Shown here in pieces: positions 35,657 to 43,661 of a stretch of 64,000 bases of DNA. The DNA is from Solibacillus sp. FSL K6-1523. GTDB taxonomy: Bacteria > Bacillota > Bacilli > Bacillales_A > Planococcaceae. The number at the start of each line of letters is the position of its first letter. Positions within the stretch are counted from its first letter, which is position 1. A program made the translations under genes and the position numbers. The notes beneath the pieces were generated by a model. That model saw only the letters and a list, made by a program, of their open reading frames with translations, did no database searches and was not told where the DNA came from. The stretch lies in the NCBI RefSeq assembly GCF_038005225.1, contig NZ_JBBOSU010000001.1:670001-734000 (forward strand), written 5' to 3'.

Positions 35657-36718
35657 TTATTGTACGTTGTTAATTGAATTGTTTTCAGTTTGTGTGTGTT
35701 CAATATTTGATGAAGAATTCGAATTATTATTTGAAAGCTCAGTGGAATCTGGGATCAGACCAAGATGGCTTTGTAAAATGTTCTTCGTTTCTTCTAATGG
35801 TTCATCCTTGAGTTTATAATAATAAACGCCTGTTGACATATCATCATAGCCTTCTAATGTTAATGCATCGATTCGTGGCATACCATTTGATAAGTAGCTA
35901 ATGAATGATTTCATTTCATCGAAGGTCATGTCTGTTTTCATATTGTTACCTACCGCCTCAAGTACGGCATCATATTTTGTGATGGATGTGAACGATGCTG
36001 CTTTTGATGCGATTGCTTTAATGATCTCTTGCTGACGTTTACCACGCTCAATATCGCTGTCTAACTTTCGTGTACGAGCTAATGCTAATGCTTCTCTACC
36101 ATTTAAATTTTGTAAGCCGGGCTGTAAATTAACTGTGCGTTTATCGTTTTCATCAAGTTCATTCAGTTTATATGGAACATCTACTTCAATCCCGCCTAAT
36201 GCATCGACAACATCGATAAATGCATGGAAGTTCATACGTACATAATAATCGACAGGAATATCGAATAAATCCTCAACTGTTTCAATTGTTGCTTTCGTAC
36301 CGCCGTATGCATGGGCATGGTTGATCTTATCTCGGTAGCCAACGTGTGGAATGTATACATATGAATCGCGGGGAATACTTAAAAGTTTCACCGTTTTTGT
36401 TTTGTTATTTAATGTGGCAAGTAACAATGCGTCTGTACGGGAGTGGTCTGCACCTTGTCCGCGTTTTTCACTGTCGTCCACACCTAAAAATAATATGGAT
36501 ACATTATCTTGAGCAGGCTCTGCTTTTACCTCACGTTGCTCTGGAATTTCACGTTCTGGAATTTCTTCATAAGAAATGGTTAAAGCATGCTCGGCCTTTT
36601 TTGTTAAGTACATCCCATAAGTGGCTGCGCAAATTAGGAAAGATGATGCTAATATTAATGTTACTTTTATAATAAGCGAAAGTTTAGAAGAACCTTTTGC
36701 TTTTTTATTTTTTTTCAT
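35657..36718 (-). CDS. LytR-CpsA-Psr (LCP) family wall glycopolymer ligase
   Basis: The protein has 353 residues. A short basic N-terminus and one membrane helix (about 15-37) place the catalytic domain outside. The LCP domain (about 70-270) shows ILFLGVDDSEKRG, the Arg/Asp motif HSRTDALLLATL, LLSIPRDSYVYIP, DKINHAHAYGG, and the later ALALARTRKLDSDIERGKRQQ. A Ser/Asn-rich tail (about 325-353) is probably disordered. By family knowledge it attaches undecaprenyl-linked wall polymers to peptidoglycan (TagTUV type). Lying opposite tagO, it probably completes the same polymer that SLH proteins bind. The exact paralogue (TagT, U or V) cannot be set. Confidence 0.9.
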   Translation of the reverse strand: MKKNKKAKGSSKLSLIIKVTLILASSFLICAATYGMYLTKKAEHALTISYEEIPEREIPEQREVKAEPAQDNVSILFLGVDDSEKRGQGADHSRTDALLLATLNNKTKTVKLLSIPRDSYVYIPHVGYRDKINHAHAYGGTKATIETVEDLFDIPVDYYVRMNFHAFIDVVDALGGIEVDVPYKLNELDENDKRTVNLQPGLQNLNGREALALARTRKLDSDIERGKRQQEIIKAIASKAASFTSITKYDAVLEAVGNNMKTDMTFDEMKSFISYLSNGMPRIDALTLEGYDDMSTGVYYYKLKDEPLEETKNILQSHLGLIPDSTELSNNNSNSSSNIEHTQTENNSINNVQ

Positions 36719-36826
36719 ACTGATTCTCCTCTAGTGTAGGGATAATAGATTGCTAACGAATTATCTGTAAATTTGCAATCTACTATATTATACTATCATA
36801 TACTGGGCTCGTAAATTAAAAAATGT

Positions 36827-37465
36827 CTATTCACCTCGAACAAACTCGATAAAGTGTGCATCACCGCGCGTTGTTAAGGCTTGACCATTCGTAAGTTCTG
36901 TCATCCATTCAATAAATAACTCTTCCTCTTCTTTTAATACGAAAACAAAAATTTCAACATTTTCGGCATAATCAATCGACTGTAGGCTATAGGTAGAATC
37001 GCGGATTTCGTTTTCGACTTTGCCAAGCCAGTTGTAATCAATTGTTACTTTCATTAAATAATGCAGCTTTCTCTCGACGACTTGTGTCGCAATTAACCCC
37101 TCCGTTGTTGCTTTCCCATAAGCACGGATAAGGCCGCCGCCACCGAGCTTAATTCCACCAAAATAACGGGTAACAACAACGACCGTATCTTTAAGACCTT
37201 GTTTTTTTAATACTTCTAACATAGGAACGCCAGCTGTTCCACTAGGTTCCCCATCATCATTGGCCTTTTGTATATTGTCATGTTCCCCAATCATATAGCA
37301 GGAGCAATTATGAGTAGCGTTTGCATGTAGTTTCTTAATTTTGTCGATAAAAAAAAGGGCTTCCTCCTCCGTTTCGGCACGATCAATATAAGTGATAAAA
37401 CGTGACTTTGAGATGATTATTTCAGACTCACCATAACCTTTGACAGTGAAATAGTTATTTCTCAT
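36827..37465 (-). CDS. yvyE: YigZ/IMPACT family protein
   Basis: The protein has 212 residues. The N-terminal UPF0029/IMPACT domain (about 15-120) carries SKSRFITYIDR, ATHNCSCYMIG, DDGEPSGTAGVPML and VVVTRYFGGIKLGGGGLIRAYG, all highly typical. A smaller C-terminal domain follows. The cytoplasmic function is not established; relatives are linked to translation or stress control. Its place next to degS is conserved with B. subtilis yvyE-degS-degU, though here it is divergently oriented to degS. Upstream it shares a divergent promoter region with degS. Confidence 0.9.
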   Translation of the reverse strand: MRNNYFTVKGYGESEIIISKSRFITYIDRAETEEEALFFIDKIKKLHANATHNCSCYMIGEHDNIQKANDDGEPSGTAGVPMLEVLKKQGLKDTVVVVTRYFGGIKLGGGGLIRAYGKATTEGLIATQVVERKLHYLMKVTIDYNWLGKVENEIRDSTYSLQSIDYAENVEIFVFVLKEEEELFIEWMTELTNGQALTTRGDAHFIEFVRGE

Positions 37466-37539
37466 TCTATAATCTCCTTTAATTTACATATAGCGATTTA
37501 TATGGTAGTTACGAAATTGATTAAAATTTTTTTTATTAA

Positions 37540-37548
37540 TGCTATAAT
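37540..37548 (+). promoter_or_regulatory. Probable degS promoter (extended -10)
   Basis: TGC plus TATAAT (37540-37548) is a strong extended -10. TTGATT at 37517 is too far (20 bases) for an ideal -35. The implied degS leader of about 245 bases contains leader element C. Confidence 0.5.
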
Positions 37549-37654
37549 AGTTAAGTATTATAGTATAAAATGAATAAAAAGATAGAGTGAACTCGTTTTA
37601 GCAATTTATCCTCACTTCTATCATGTAGCGAAGTGAATGGTAAAAATGTACTAA

Positions 37655-37764
37655 ATTCAGTATAGTTCAAACCCAGATGAGACGAAAGGCTGCACCTAGG
37701 CTAACATCCTCAAAAGAGCGTATGCGAAAAATCTGGACACAATTTTGCTGAGGTGGAATTGGCA
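37655..37764 (+). promoter_or_regulatory. Structured 5' leader element, copy C (before degS)
   Basis: The element shares ATTCAG..GTTCAAACCCAG.TGA (37655-37680) and AAAAATCTGGACACAATT (about 37727-37744) with copies A and B. Its last hairpin (37740-37761) has arms CAATTTTGCT and GGTGGAATTG: the changes from A/B are all tolerated as G-U pairs in plus-strand RNA. It ends 37 bases before the degS ATG. Confidence 0.6.
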
Positions 37765-37798
37765 AACAACATTCAATAGTATGAGGGTGGGAAAAGCA

Positions 37799-38965
37799 AT
37801 GTTTCCAAATGATAAAATTGATATAGCCTCGCTGGATGTAATTTTTAATCGAATGTTAGAAACCATTACGAATTCTAAAGATGATATATTTATTATAAGC
37901 GAACAAAGTCGTAGAAGCTTCGAGGATATGCAAAATGAACTCGAAATTGTACGAAAAGAAATTAATATTTTAATAGATGAAAGTGATAGCTTAGAAAAAT
38001 TACTACAACTATCACGTCAACGCCTTGTCATTGTAAGTAAAACTTTTAGTGAACAAACAGAAGAACAAGTACGAGTGGCCTATGAAAATACGACTAAATT
38101 ACAATTAGATTTATCCCTTTGCCGTGAACGCGAAGGACAATTAAGAAATAAACGTGACGATTTAGAAAGACGGATGAAAGCACTTTATGATACGATTGAG
38201 CGAGCGGACCACATTGTCAATCAAGTGAATATCGTTATTAATTATTTAACGACAGACTTAAAAGATGTGAGTGCAGCATTAGAGCAAGCAAAAATTAAGC
38301 AAGATTTTGGGATTCGTATTATTGCTGCTCAAGAGGAAGAACGAAAGCGTTTATCTCGAGAAATTCATGACGGTCCAGCGCAAATGATGGCGAATGTATT
38401 AATGCGTTCGAACTTAATCGACCGTACTTACCGTGAAAAAGGAGTAGACGCCGCACTTCAAGAAATAAGTGATTTAAAAGAGAATGTCCGCAATGCGCTG
38501 CATGAGGTAAGACGAATTATTTATGATTTACGACCAATGGCACTAGATGATTTGGGGATCGTTCCAACATTGAAAAAATATTTATCTACTGTTATGGAAT
38601 ACAATCCAGGGGTCGACATTCAATTTGTATCGTATAACAATGAACAGCGAATTTCTTCAAATTATGAGGTATCCATTTTCCGGTTAGTCCAAGAGAGTGT
38701 TAATAATGCTTTAAAGCATGGAAAACCTCGAGTAATTACAGTAAAAATGGAGTGGCTCCGTAACCATATTAATATTGTTGTCAAAGACGATGGTAGTGGC
38801 TTTAATATGGAAGATGTGAGAGAAGATTCGTTTGGAATTCTTGGAATGAGAGAGCGAATTGAATTATTAAAAGGATCTATTAAGATTAATAGCTCAGTTG
38901 GTAACGGAACGATCGTCATATTCAAAGTTCCTTATCCAACTAATGATGAAGAAATCTTAACTTAA
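37799..38965 (+). CDS. degS: Sensor histidine kinase DegS
   Basis: I choose the ATG at 37799, after GAGGGTGGG; an open frame back to 37745 would translate leader element C. The protein has 388 residues, close to the 385 of B. subtilis DegS, and is soluble. The N-terminal half is a long coiled-coil sensor region (about 30-180). The HisKA_3 phosphoacceptor His is residue 190 in LSREIHDGPAQ. A C-terminal HATPase domain shows VSIFRLVQESVNNALKHG, the G box DDGSGFN and FGILGMRERIELLKG. It phosphorylates DegU in control of exoenzymes, competence, motility and biofilm. degU follows directly. Confidence 0.95.
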   Translation: MFPNDKIDIASLDVIFNRMLETITNSKDDIFIISEQSRRSFEDMQNELEIVRKEINILIDESDSLEKLLQLSRQRLVIVSKTFSEQTEEQVRVAYENTTKLQLDLSLCREREGQLRNKRDDLERRMKALYDTIERADHIVNQVNIVINYLTTDLKDVSAALEQAKIKQDFGIRIIAAQEEERKRLSREIHDGPAQMMANVLMRSNLIDRTYREKGVDAALQEISDLKENVRNALHEVRRIIYDLRPMALDDLGIVPTLKKYLSTVMEYNPGVDIQFVSYNNEQRISSNYEVSIFRLVQESVNNALKHGKPRVITVKMEWLRNHINIVVKDDGSGFNMEDVREDSFGILGMRERIELLKGSIKINSSVGNGTIVIFKVPYPTNDEEILT

Positions 38966-38998
38966 TCCTGACACAATTACGCTGAGGTGTAATTGATA
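38966..38998 (+). promoter_or_regulatory. Structured 5' leader element, copy D (degS-degU gap)
   Basis: Only the 3' end of the element is present: CTGACACAATT and the terminal hairpin with arms CAATTACGCT and GGTGTAATTG (38974-38995). Two wobble pairs replace G-C pairs of copies A/B. It ends 26 bases before the degU ATG and fills the gap between the two genes, ahead of the degU RBS. Confidence 0.6.
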
Positions 38999-39021
38999 AT
39001 AGAAATCAAGGAGGTAATAAA

Positions 39022-39696
39022 ATGACGAAAATTATAATTGTAGATGATCACCAATTATTCCGTGAAGGAGTAAAACGGATTTTAGACTTTGAGGATTCGT
39101 TTGAAGTAGTAGCAGAAGGCGATGATGGTACAGATGTGGTAAGCCTATATGCTAAAAATATGCCAGATGTTGTATTAATGGATATTAATATGCCTAAAAA
39201 GAATGGGGTAGAGGCGACTGCGGAATTAGTGAGTGAATTCCCAGACGCGAAAGTGATGGTTCTTTCCATTCATGATGACGAATCCTATGTAACACACGCA
39301 TTAAAATCAGGTGCATTAGGTTATATGTTAAAAGAAATGGATGCAGATGAAATTGTCGATGCGATTAAAGTTGTTTCAAACGGAGGATCTTATTTACATC
39401 CGAAAGTAACGAAGAACTTAGTGGCAGAATTCCGTCGTTTATCTGAGCATGAAAATAAAGGGAATTTCCACCAAACAGAAATTCGCCGTCCATTCCACTT
39501 ATTAACGAAGCGTGAATGTGAAGTATTACAATTATTAACAGATGGTCAATCCAACCGTACAATTGGTGAAACATTATTCATCTCTGAAAAAACGGTTAAA
39601 AACCATGTTTCAAGCATTTTACAAAAAATGAACGTAAATGACCGTACACAAGCCGTAGTAACAGCAATCAAAAACGGCTGGGTGGAAGTACGTTAA
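39022..39696 (+). CDS. degU: Response regulator DegU
   Basis: The protein has 224 residues. The receiver domain (about 1-120) has the acidic pair VDDH, the phosphoacceptor Asp54 in VLMDINMPK, and the KEMDAD region with the conserved Lys. The C-terminal LuxR/NarL helix-turn-helix (about 158-222) reads [30 protein letters not shown]. The ATG follows AAGGAGGT at good spacing. It is phosphorylated by DegS and regulates degradative enzymes, competence and flagellar genes. A terminator and a 21-bp array follow. Confidence 0.96.
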   Translation: MTKIIIVDDHQLFREGVKRILDFEDSFEVVAEGDDGTDVVSLYAKNMPDVVLMDINMPKKNGVEATAELVSEFPDAKVMVLSIHDDESYVTHALKSGALGYMLKEMDADEIVDAIKVVSNGGSYLHPKVTKNLVAEFRRLSEHENKGNFHQTEIRRPFHLLTKRECEVLQLLTDGQSNRTIGETLFISEKTVKNHVSSILQKMNVNDRTQAVVTAIKNGWVEVR

Positions 39697-39792
39697 AGGA
39701 AACAAAATTTATGGATGAAAGTCTAACTGCTCGTTAATGCAGGAGGATTTTAAGCACGGCCAACTTACATAAGAAGGCACGAAAACTTGAGT

Positions 39793-39836
39793 AGCCAGTA
39801 GATGAACGGATTGCCGTTTGTTTACTGGTTTTTTTG
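39793..39836 (+). terminator. Intrinsic terminator after degU
   Basis: CCAGTAGATGAACGG and CCGTTTGTTTACTGG pair around ATTG, followed by TTTTTTT. Confidence 0.85.
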
Positions 39837-39850
39837 TTCGGATGGCAGAA

Positions 39851-39925
39851 ATATGGATAGAATTGAGAAAGTGACGGATAGAAATCAAAAAGTGATGGAT
39901 AGAAATCCAAATGTGACGGATAGGT
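39851..39925 (+). repeat. Four-unit 21-bp phased array (GGATAG family)
   Basis: GGATAG starts at 39855, 39876, 39897 and 39918, exactly 21 apart. Unit: AAGTGACGGATAGAAAT. It begins about 20 bases after the degU terminator. The remainder of the gap to 40122 holds an extended -10-like TGCTAAAAT (40090-40098) and no gene. Confidence 0.85.
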
Positions 39926-40122
39926 TAGCCACATTCAAATGAATTTGTACAAAAAGTTACGTATATTGTTAAACGGACATAATAATATTAATTTTCTAAC
40001 TTAATGAGGCAACACATTCAAAAGAAGTTCGTCTTATATATCGGACTACATATAAGTCCCTAGATGACATAGGATTTTTAGGAACTTTGTGCTAAAATGT
40101 TTTCCGGGAGGGGTATACATTT

Positions 40123-40638
40123 ATGAAAAAATGGCTTATAGCAGTAATGGCATTATTTGTACTTACTGCATGTGGTAATAATGAAGATGCGACACCAAAA
40201 GATGTAGAAAAAGAAATTGAAGAAGGAACAGTTGGCTTTGAAATGTTAGGTAATTCAATACAAGAAGCCACGGGTGTTCCGCAACAAGAAAAAGAAAAAA
40301 TAATAGCAGCTTTTGACGAATATATTAAGGCTTTTAATGAAAAAGATTTAGAACGTTATAAAAATATTATATCTAAAAATGCAGAAGGCTTTCAGTATGA
40401 GGAAGATATTCAAGCCGTAGAGAAAGTGTTTAAACAGTATGATGTCAATCGCGAAGCACAAGATGTAACGATTGTTAAATATAAAGAAAATGAAGCGCAA
40501 GTTTTCTCAAATTTAAAAACAGAGACTAAGGAAATTGGAACAGGTGTAGAACTCGCTGGTGTTGGACGCCAAGTAACGGTGTTTGTGAAAGAAAATCAAT
40601 GGAAAGTTTCAAGTATTTATTATATTGGGAATGAATAA
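40123..40638 (+). CDS. Small lipoprotein of unknown function
   Basis: The protein has 171 residues. A lipoprotein signal peptide with lipobox LTAC (Cys at residue 17) is followed by an acidic stretch and an alpha+beta domain (about 55-170). That domain looks NTF2/DUF4878-like: IIAAFDEYIKAFNEKDLERY, then beta strands ending VFVKENQWKVSSIYYIGNE. It should be lipid-anchored on the outer membrane leaflet. The RBS is GGGAGGGG. It is inserted between degU and degV, which are adjacent in B. subtilis. The function is unknown. Confidence 0.8.
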   Translation: MKKWLIAVMALFVLTACGNNEDATPKDVEKEIEEGTVGFEMLGNSIQEATGVPQQEKEKIIAAFDEYIKAFNEKDLERYKNIISKNAEGFQYEEDIQAVEKVFKQYDVNREAQDVTIVKYKENEAQVFSNLKTETKEIGTGVELAGVGRQVTVFVKENQWKVSSIYYIGNE

Positions 40639-40645
40639 ATAGAAG

Positions 40646-40682
40646 AAACGTCTTGTATAACTAATGCAGGATGTTTTTTTCA
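40646..40682 (+). terminator. Intrinsic terminator after the lipoprotein gene
   Basis: AACGTCTTGTAT and ATGCAGGATGTT pair with several G-U wobbles, followed by a long T-run. Confidence 0.75.
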
Positions 40683-40793
40683 TATAATGATATAAAATAC
40701 AATTGAAAATATTGTATCACTTACAAGGATATTTTCATTCACAATTGGTATGGCATAAGGTAAGATAGGGGACATAGGAGAGTGGGGAATTAG

Positions 40794-41636
40794 ATGAAAA
40801 CAGCGGTTGTTACAGATAGTACAGCATATTTAACTGAAGAAGAACGTCAGCGCTATAATGTTCATATGATTCCTTTAGGTGTGAATATTGAAGGAACAGT
40901 TTATGATGAAGAAATTGATATTACAGCTTCTGAATTTTATGACCGTGTGCGCGGTGCGAAAGAGTTTCCAAAAACGACACAGCCACCGATTGGAAAATTT
41001 GTAGAGCTTTTTGAAACATTAGCAAAAGATCATGAGGATGTCGTAACTATCCATTTATCAAGCGGGATTAGCGGTACATATCAAGGCGCAGTACAAGCTG
41101 GTGATATGGTAGAAAACATCAATGTTTATGCATTTGATTCAGAGATTGCCTGCTATGTACAAGGTATGTTTGTTAAAGAGGCCGTGCAACTTGCGGAACA
41201 AGGTGCATCTGGGCAAGAGATTATGGCGCATCTTGAAGAATTGAAAAAATCAATGGATGCTTACTTCGTTGTAGATGACTTAGGGCATTTACAGCGCGGT
41301 GGTAGACTTTCGGCAGCGGCAGCATTAATTGGCGGCCTGCTTCAAGTAAAGCCAATTCTTCACTTCCAAAATAAAGTGATTGTTCCGTTCGAAAAAATTC
41401 GTACACGCAAAAAAGCGTTGCGAAAAGTAGAAGATCAGCTCGTGTTAGCGATTGAAAAACACGGTTCATTACAAGCGACAGTCATTCATGGAAATTGTGA
41501 AACAGAAGCGCGTGAATGGATGGATACTTTAGCAAAAACCTATCCTTCAGTAGACTTCACATTAAGCTATTTCGGACCAGTAATCGGGACGCATTTAGGT
41601 GAAGGCGCCCTTGCAATGGGTTGGATGAAGAAATAG
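40794..41636 (+). CDS. degV: DegV family fatty-acid-binding protein
   Basis: The protein has 280 residues. Family motifs are the N-terminal VVTDSTAYLT, TTQPPIGKF, the HLSSGISGTYQGA loop with the binding Ser, DDLGHLQRGGRLS and the C-terminal GPVIGTHLGEGALAMGW. DegV/FakB proteins bind fatty acids for phosphorylation by FakA in phospholipid synthesis. Location next to degSU and comF is conserved with B. subtilis yviA/degV. It is cytoplasmic and a single-gene unit. Confidence 0.94.
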   Translation: MKTAVVTDSTAYLTEEERQRYNVHMIPLGVNIEGTVYDEEIDITASEFYDRVRGAKEFPKTTQPPIGKFVELFETLAKDHEDVVTIHLSSGISGTYQGAVQAGDMVENINVYAFDSEIACYVQGMFVKEAVQLAEQGASGQEIMAHLEELKKSMDAYFVVDDLGHLQRGGRLSAAAALIGGLLQVKPILHFQNKVIVPFEKIRTRKKALRKVEDQLVLAIEKHGSLQATVIHGNCETEAREWMDTLAKTYPSVDFTLSYFGPVIGTHLGEGALAMGWMKK

Positions 41637-41647
41637 TGAATGTGAGG

Positions 41648-41684
41648 AATAGCTACTGCATTTGAAATGTAGTAGCTATTTTTT
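41648..41684 (+). terminator. Intrinsic terminator after degV
   Basis: AATAGCTACT and AGTAGCTATT form the stem, with further CAT/ATG pairing, followed by TTTTTT. Confidence 0.88.
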
Positions 41685-41710
41685 GAAATGTTATCCAAAC
41701 TTGCTTCGGG

Positions 41711-42170
41711 AATAGCCGGAAAAATGAGGTTACTAGCCAACTAAAGAATGCTACGGTAGCAATAAAGCGCTAACTAGCCAAAAACTGTGTGAAACTAGCC
41801 AGAAAAGTAGCTGAACTAGCCAGAAATCATCGTAAACTAGCAACTTAAGATATAAACTAGCCGATTTACTATCGTAACTAGCCAAACTGCGATTTTCTAG
41901 CCAAAAGAGCGGCAGAACTAGCCAAAAATCACCGTAAACTAGCCACTTAATGAATGTTACGGCAACCAAAAACGCTAACTAGCCAGAAACTACGTGAAAT
42001 TAGCCGGGAAATTAGCTAAACTCGCCAGAAATGGTCGTAAACTAGCCACTTAAGATATAAACTAGCCGATTTACTATCGAAACTAGCCAAACTAAGATTT
42101 ACTAGCCAAAAACGTGGCAAAACTAGCCAACTTCCCGAAATATAGCCCCAAGAATGCGATTGCTTAGCCA
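41711..42170 (+). repeat. Large 21-bp phased array (TAGCC family) with a 205-bp higher-order duplication
   Basis: Roughly twenty TAGCC-type units lie between 41713 and 42165, spaced mainly 21 (sometimes 19 or 20) bases. Units at 41775, 41796, 41817, 41838, 41858, 41879, 41898 and 41919 recur at 41980, 42001, 42022, 42043, 42063, 42084, 42103 and 42124, each exactly 205 bases later. Variable spacers are partly conserved between copies, for example TAAGATATAAACTAGCCGAT. So a block of about ten units was duplicated once. It occupies the degV-comFA gap; no gene is supported in it. Confidence 0.9.
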
Positions 42171-42236
42171 AGCAATCTCTGCCAAATGCAAACCCTCCCT
42201 AACAATAAAATCCCTATTAGAAAGGAAATCTACAAT

Positions 42237-43652
42237 ATGCCCCCAAAAACGAATAAAAACATGCAAACCTCCCCAACGCATCGCCGTTACAAAGGATTAC
42301 TCATCGAACCGCAAATCCGCAACTTTTTTACAGGTCGAATTTGGTCGCGTCATGAGACACCTTTCCCACAAGAAAAAATCGACACCTATATCCAACATCA
42401 TTATTTTGAAATACTCCCAGCTGTATTAGACAGACCCAACCTTCAATGCCGCCGTTGCTTAAATACAAATAAGCGGAAATTCGTGTCATTTCATTGTGCA
42501 AAATGCAAGAAAATATGCCATTATTGTCGACATTGTATTACGATGGGGCGTATGTGTAGCTGTGATGAATTATTACTTTGGAAAAATGAACAACCTCAAA
42601 AGCAAATCTACTCCCATACCTTTCACTGGCAAGGTCAATTAACGAACAATCAAGCACGAGCCGCGCAACAATTAACAGCTAGTATCCTACAAAAAAACAA
42701 TCATTTAGTTCACGCAGTTTGTGGTGCTGGAAAAACAGAAATATTATTTCCCGCAGTATATGAAGCTTTGCAATTAGGCAAGCGCGTCTGCATCGCCACC
42801 CCACGGACGGATGTTGTCCTAGAATTATTCCCTCGTTTCCAACAAGTTTTCCCTAACACCTGTATCCATGCTTATTACGGCAATGCACCACAGCAGCAAG
42901 GATTTGCACAATTAGTTCTCGCGACGACACATCAACTTTATCGCTTTGAAAATGTCTTTGATGTAATGATTGTAGATGAAGCAGACGCCTTTCCGTATAC
43001 GATGGATGAAGCGCTTCAACAAGCCGTCATTAAAGCGAAAAAGAAAGAAGCACCGACCGCTTATGTGACCGCCACCCCTTCCACCACATTATTAACGAAA
43101 AAAACGAAGGAGCAATGGGGCTATTCCTTTATTGCACGTCGTTTTCATGGACAGCCCTTACCAATCCCGACCTTTCAATCATTATGGAATTATGAAAAAA
43201 CCTTTCAAAAAGGGAAAATTCCAGCGAAACTACAAAACTGGCTTCAGCAAAGAATAGCGAAAAATGAACCATTTCTCATTTTTTTTCCTACAATTGATCT
43301 AATGGAAAAAGCTAGCACGTTATTTCAACAAATCGATGCATCCATTGCCGCGGTTCATGCGGAAGATCCCAATCGAAAAGAGAAAGTAATAGAACTGCGT
43401 AATGAGCAAAGAAAAGGTCTCCTAACGACGACGATATTAGAGCGGGGCATTACAATCAAAAATGTACAAGTTGCCGTTGTTGGTGCAGAAAGTCCGATAT
43501 TTACTGCAAGTGCCCTCATTCAAATTAGTGGTCGTGTCGGGAGGAATAAAGACTTTCCGAATGGTGACATCGTATTTTTTCATCATGGCATTACAGCGGA
43601 AATGGATTTAGCGAAAAAACGGCTGCTCGATTTCAACCGACAGCCGCAATAG
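42237..43652 (+). CDS. comFA: Competence helicase ComFA
   Basis: I choose the ATG at 42237 with AAAGGAA nine bases upstream; the longer frame from 42186 lacks an RBS. The protein has about 471 residues. An N-terminal zinc-binding region with paired cysteines (CRRCLNTN, HCAKCKKICHYCRHC) precedes a superfamily 2 helicase core: Walker A HAVCGAGKTE, DEAD-type box VDEADAFPYTMDE, VTATPSTT, FFPTI and motif VI QISGRVGRNKDF. It is an ATP-driven motor that helps pull transforming single-stranded DNA into the cytoplasm. comFC follows nine bases later; comFB is missing between them. Confidence 0.93.
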   Translation: MPPKTNKNMQTSPTHRRYKGLLIEPQIRNFFTGRIWSRHETPFPQEKIDTYIQHHYFEILPAVLDRPNLQCRRCLNTNKRKFVSFHCAKCKKICHYCRHCITMGRMCSCDELLLWKNEQPQKQIYSHTFHWQGQLTNNQARAAQQLTASILQKNNHLVHAVCGAGKTEILFPAVYEALQLGKRVCIATPRTDVVLELFPRFQQVFPNTCIHAYYGNAPQQQGFAQLVLATTHQLYRFENVFDVMIVDEADAFPYTMDEALQQAVIKAKKKEAPTAYVTATPSTTLLTKKTKEQWGYSFIARRFHGQPLPIPTFQSLWNYEKTFQKGKIPAKLQNWLQQRIAKNEPFLIFFPTIDLMEKASTLFQQIDASIAAVHAEDPNRKEKVIELRNEQRKGLLTTTILERGITIKNVQVAVVGAESPIFTASALIQISGRVGRNKDFPNGDIVFFHHGITAEMDLAKKRLLDFNRQPQ

Positions 43653-43661
43653 GAGGCACGG

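Noticed and set aside
37745-37798. N-terminal extension of DegS
   Set aside because: It would translate leader element C; ATG 37799 gives a length equal to known DegS and has an RBS.
41751-41969. Minus-strand frame with FWLV-type heptapeptide repeats
   Set aside because: Any frame through a 21-bp array gives a seven-residue repeat. There is no RBS, and the same happens in the other arrays.
41711-42170. CRISPR-like array
   Set aside because: The repeated core is about nine bases with about twelve-base variable spacing, much shorter than CRISPR units, the spacing slips, and there are no cas genes.
42154-42429. 91-residue frame overlapping the start of comFA
   Set aside because: It overlaps comFA in another frame and has no family features.
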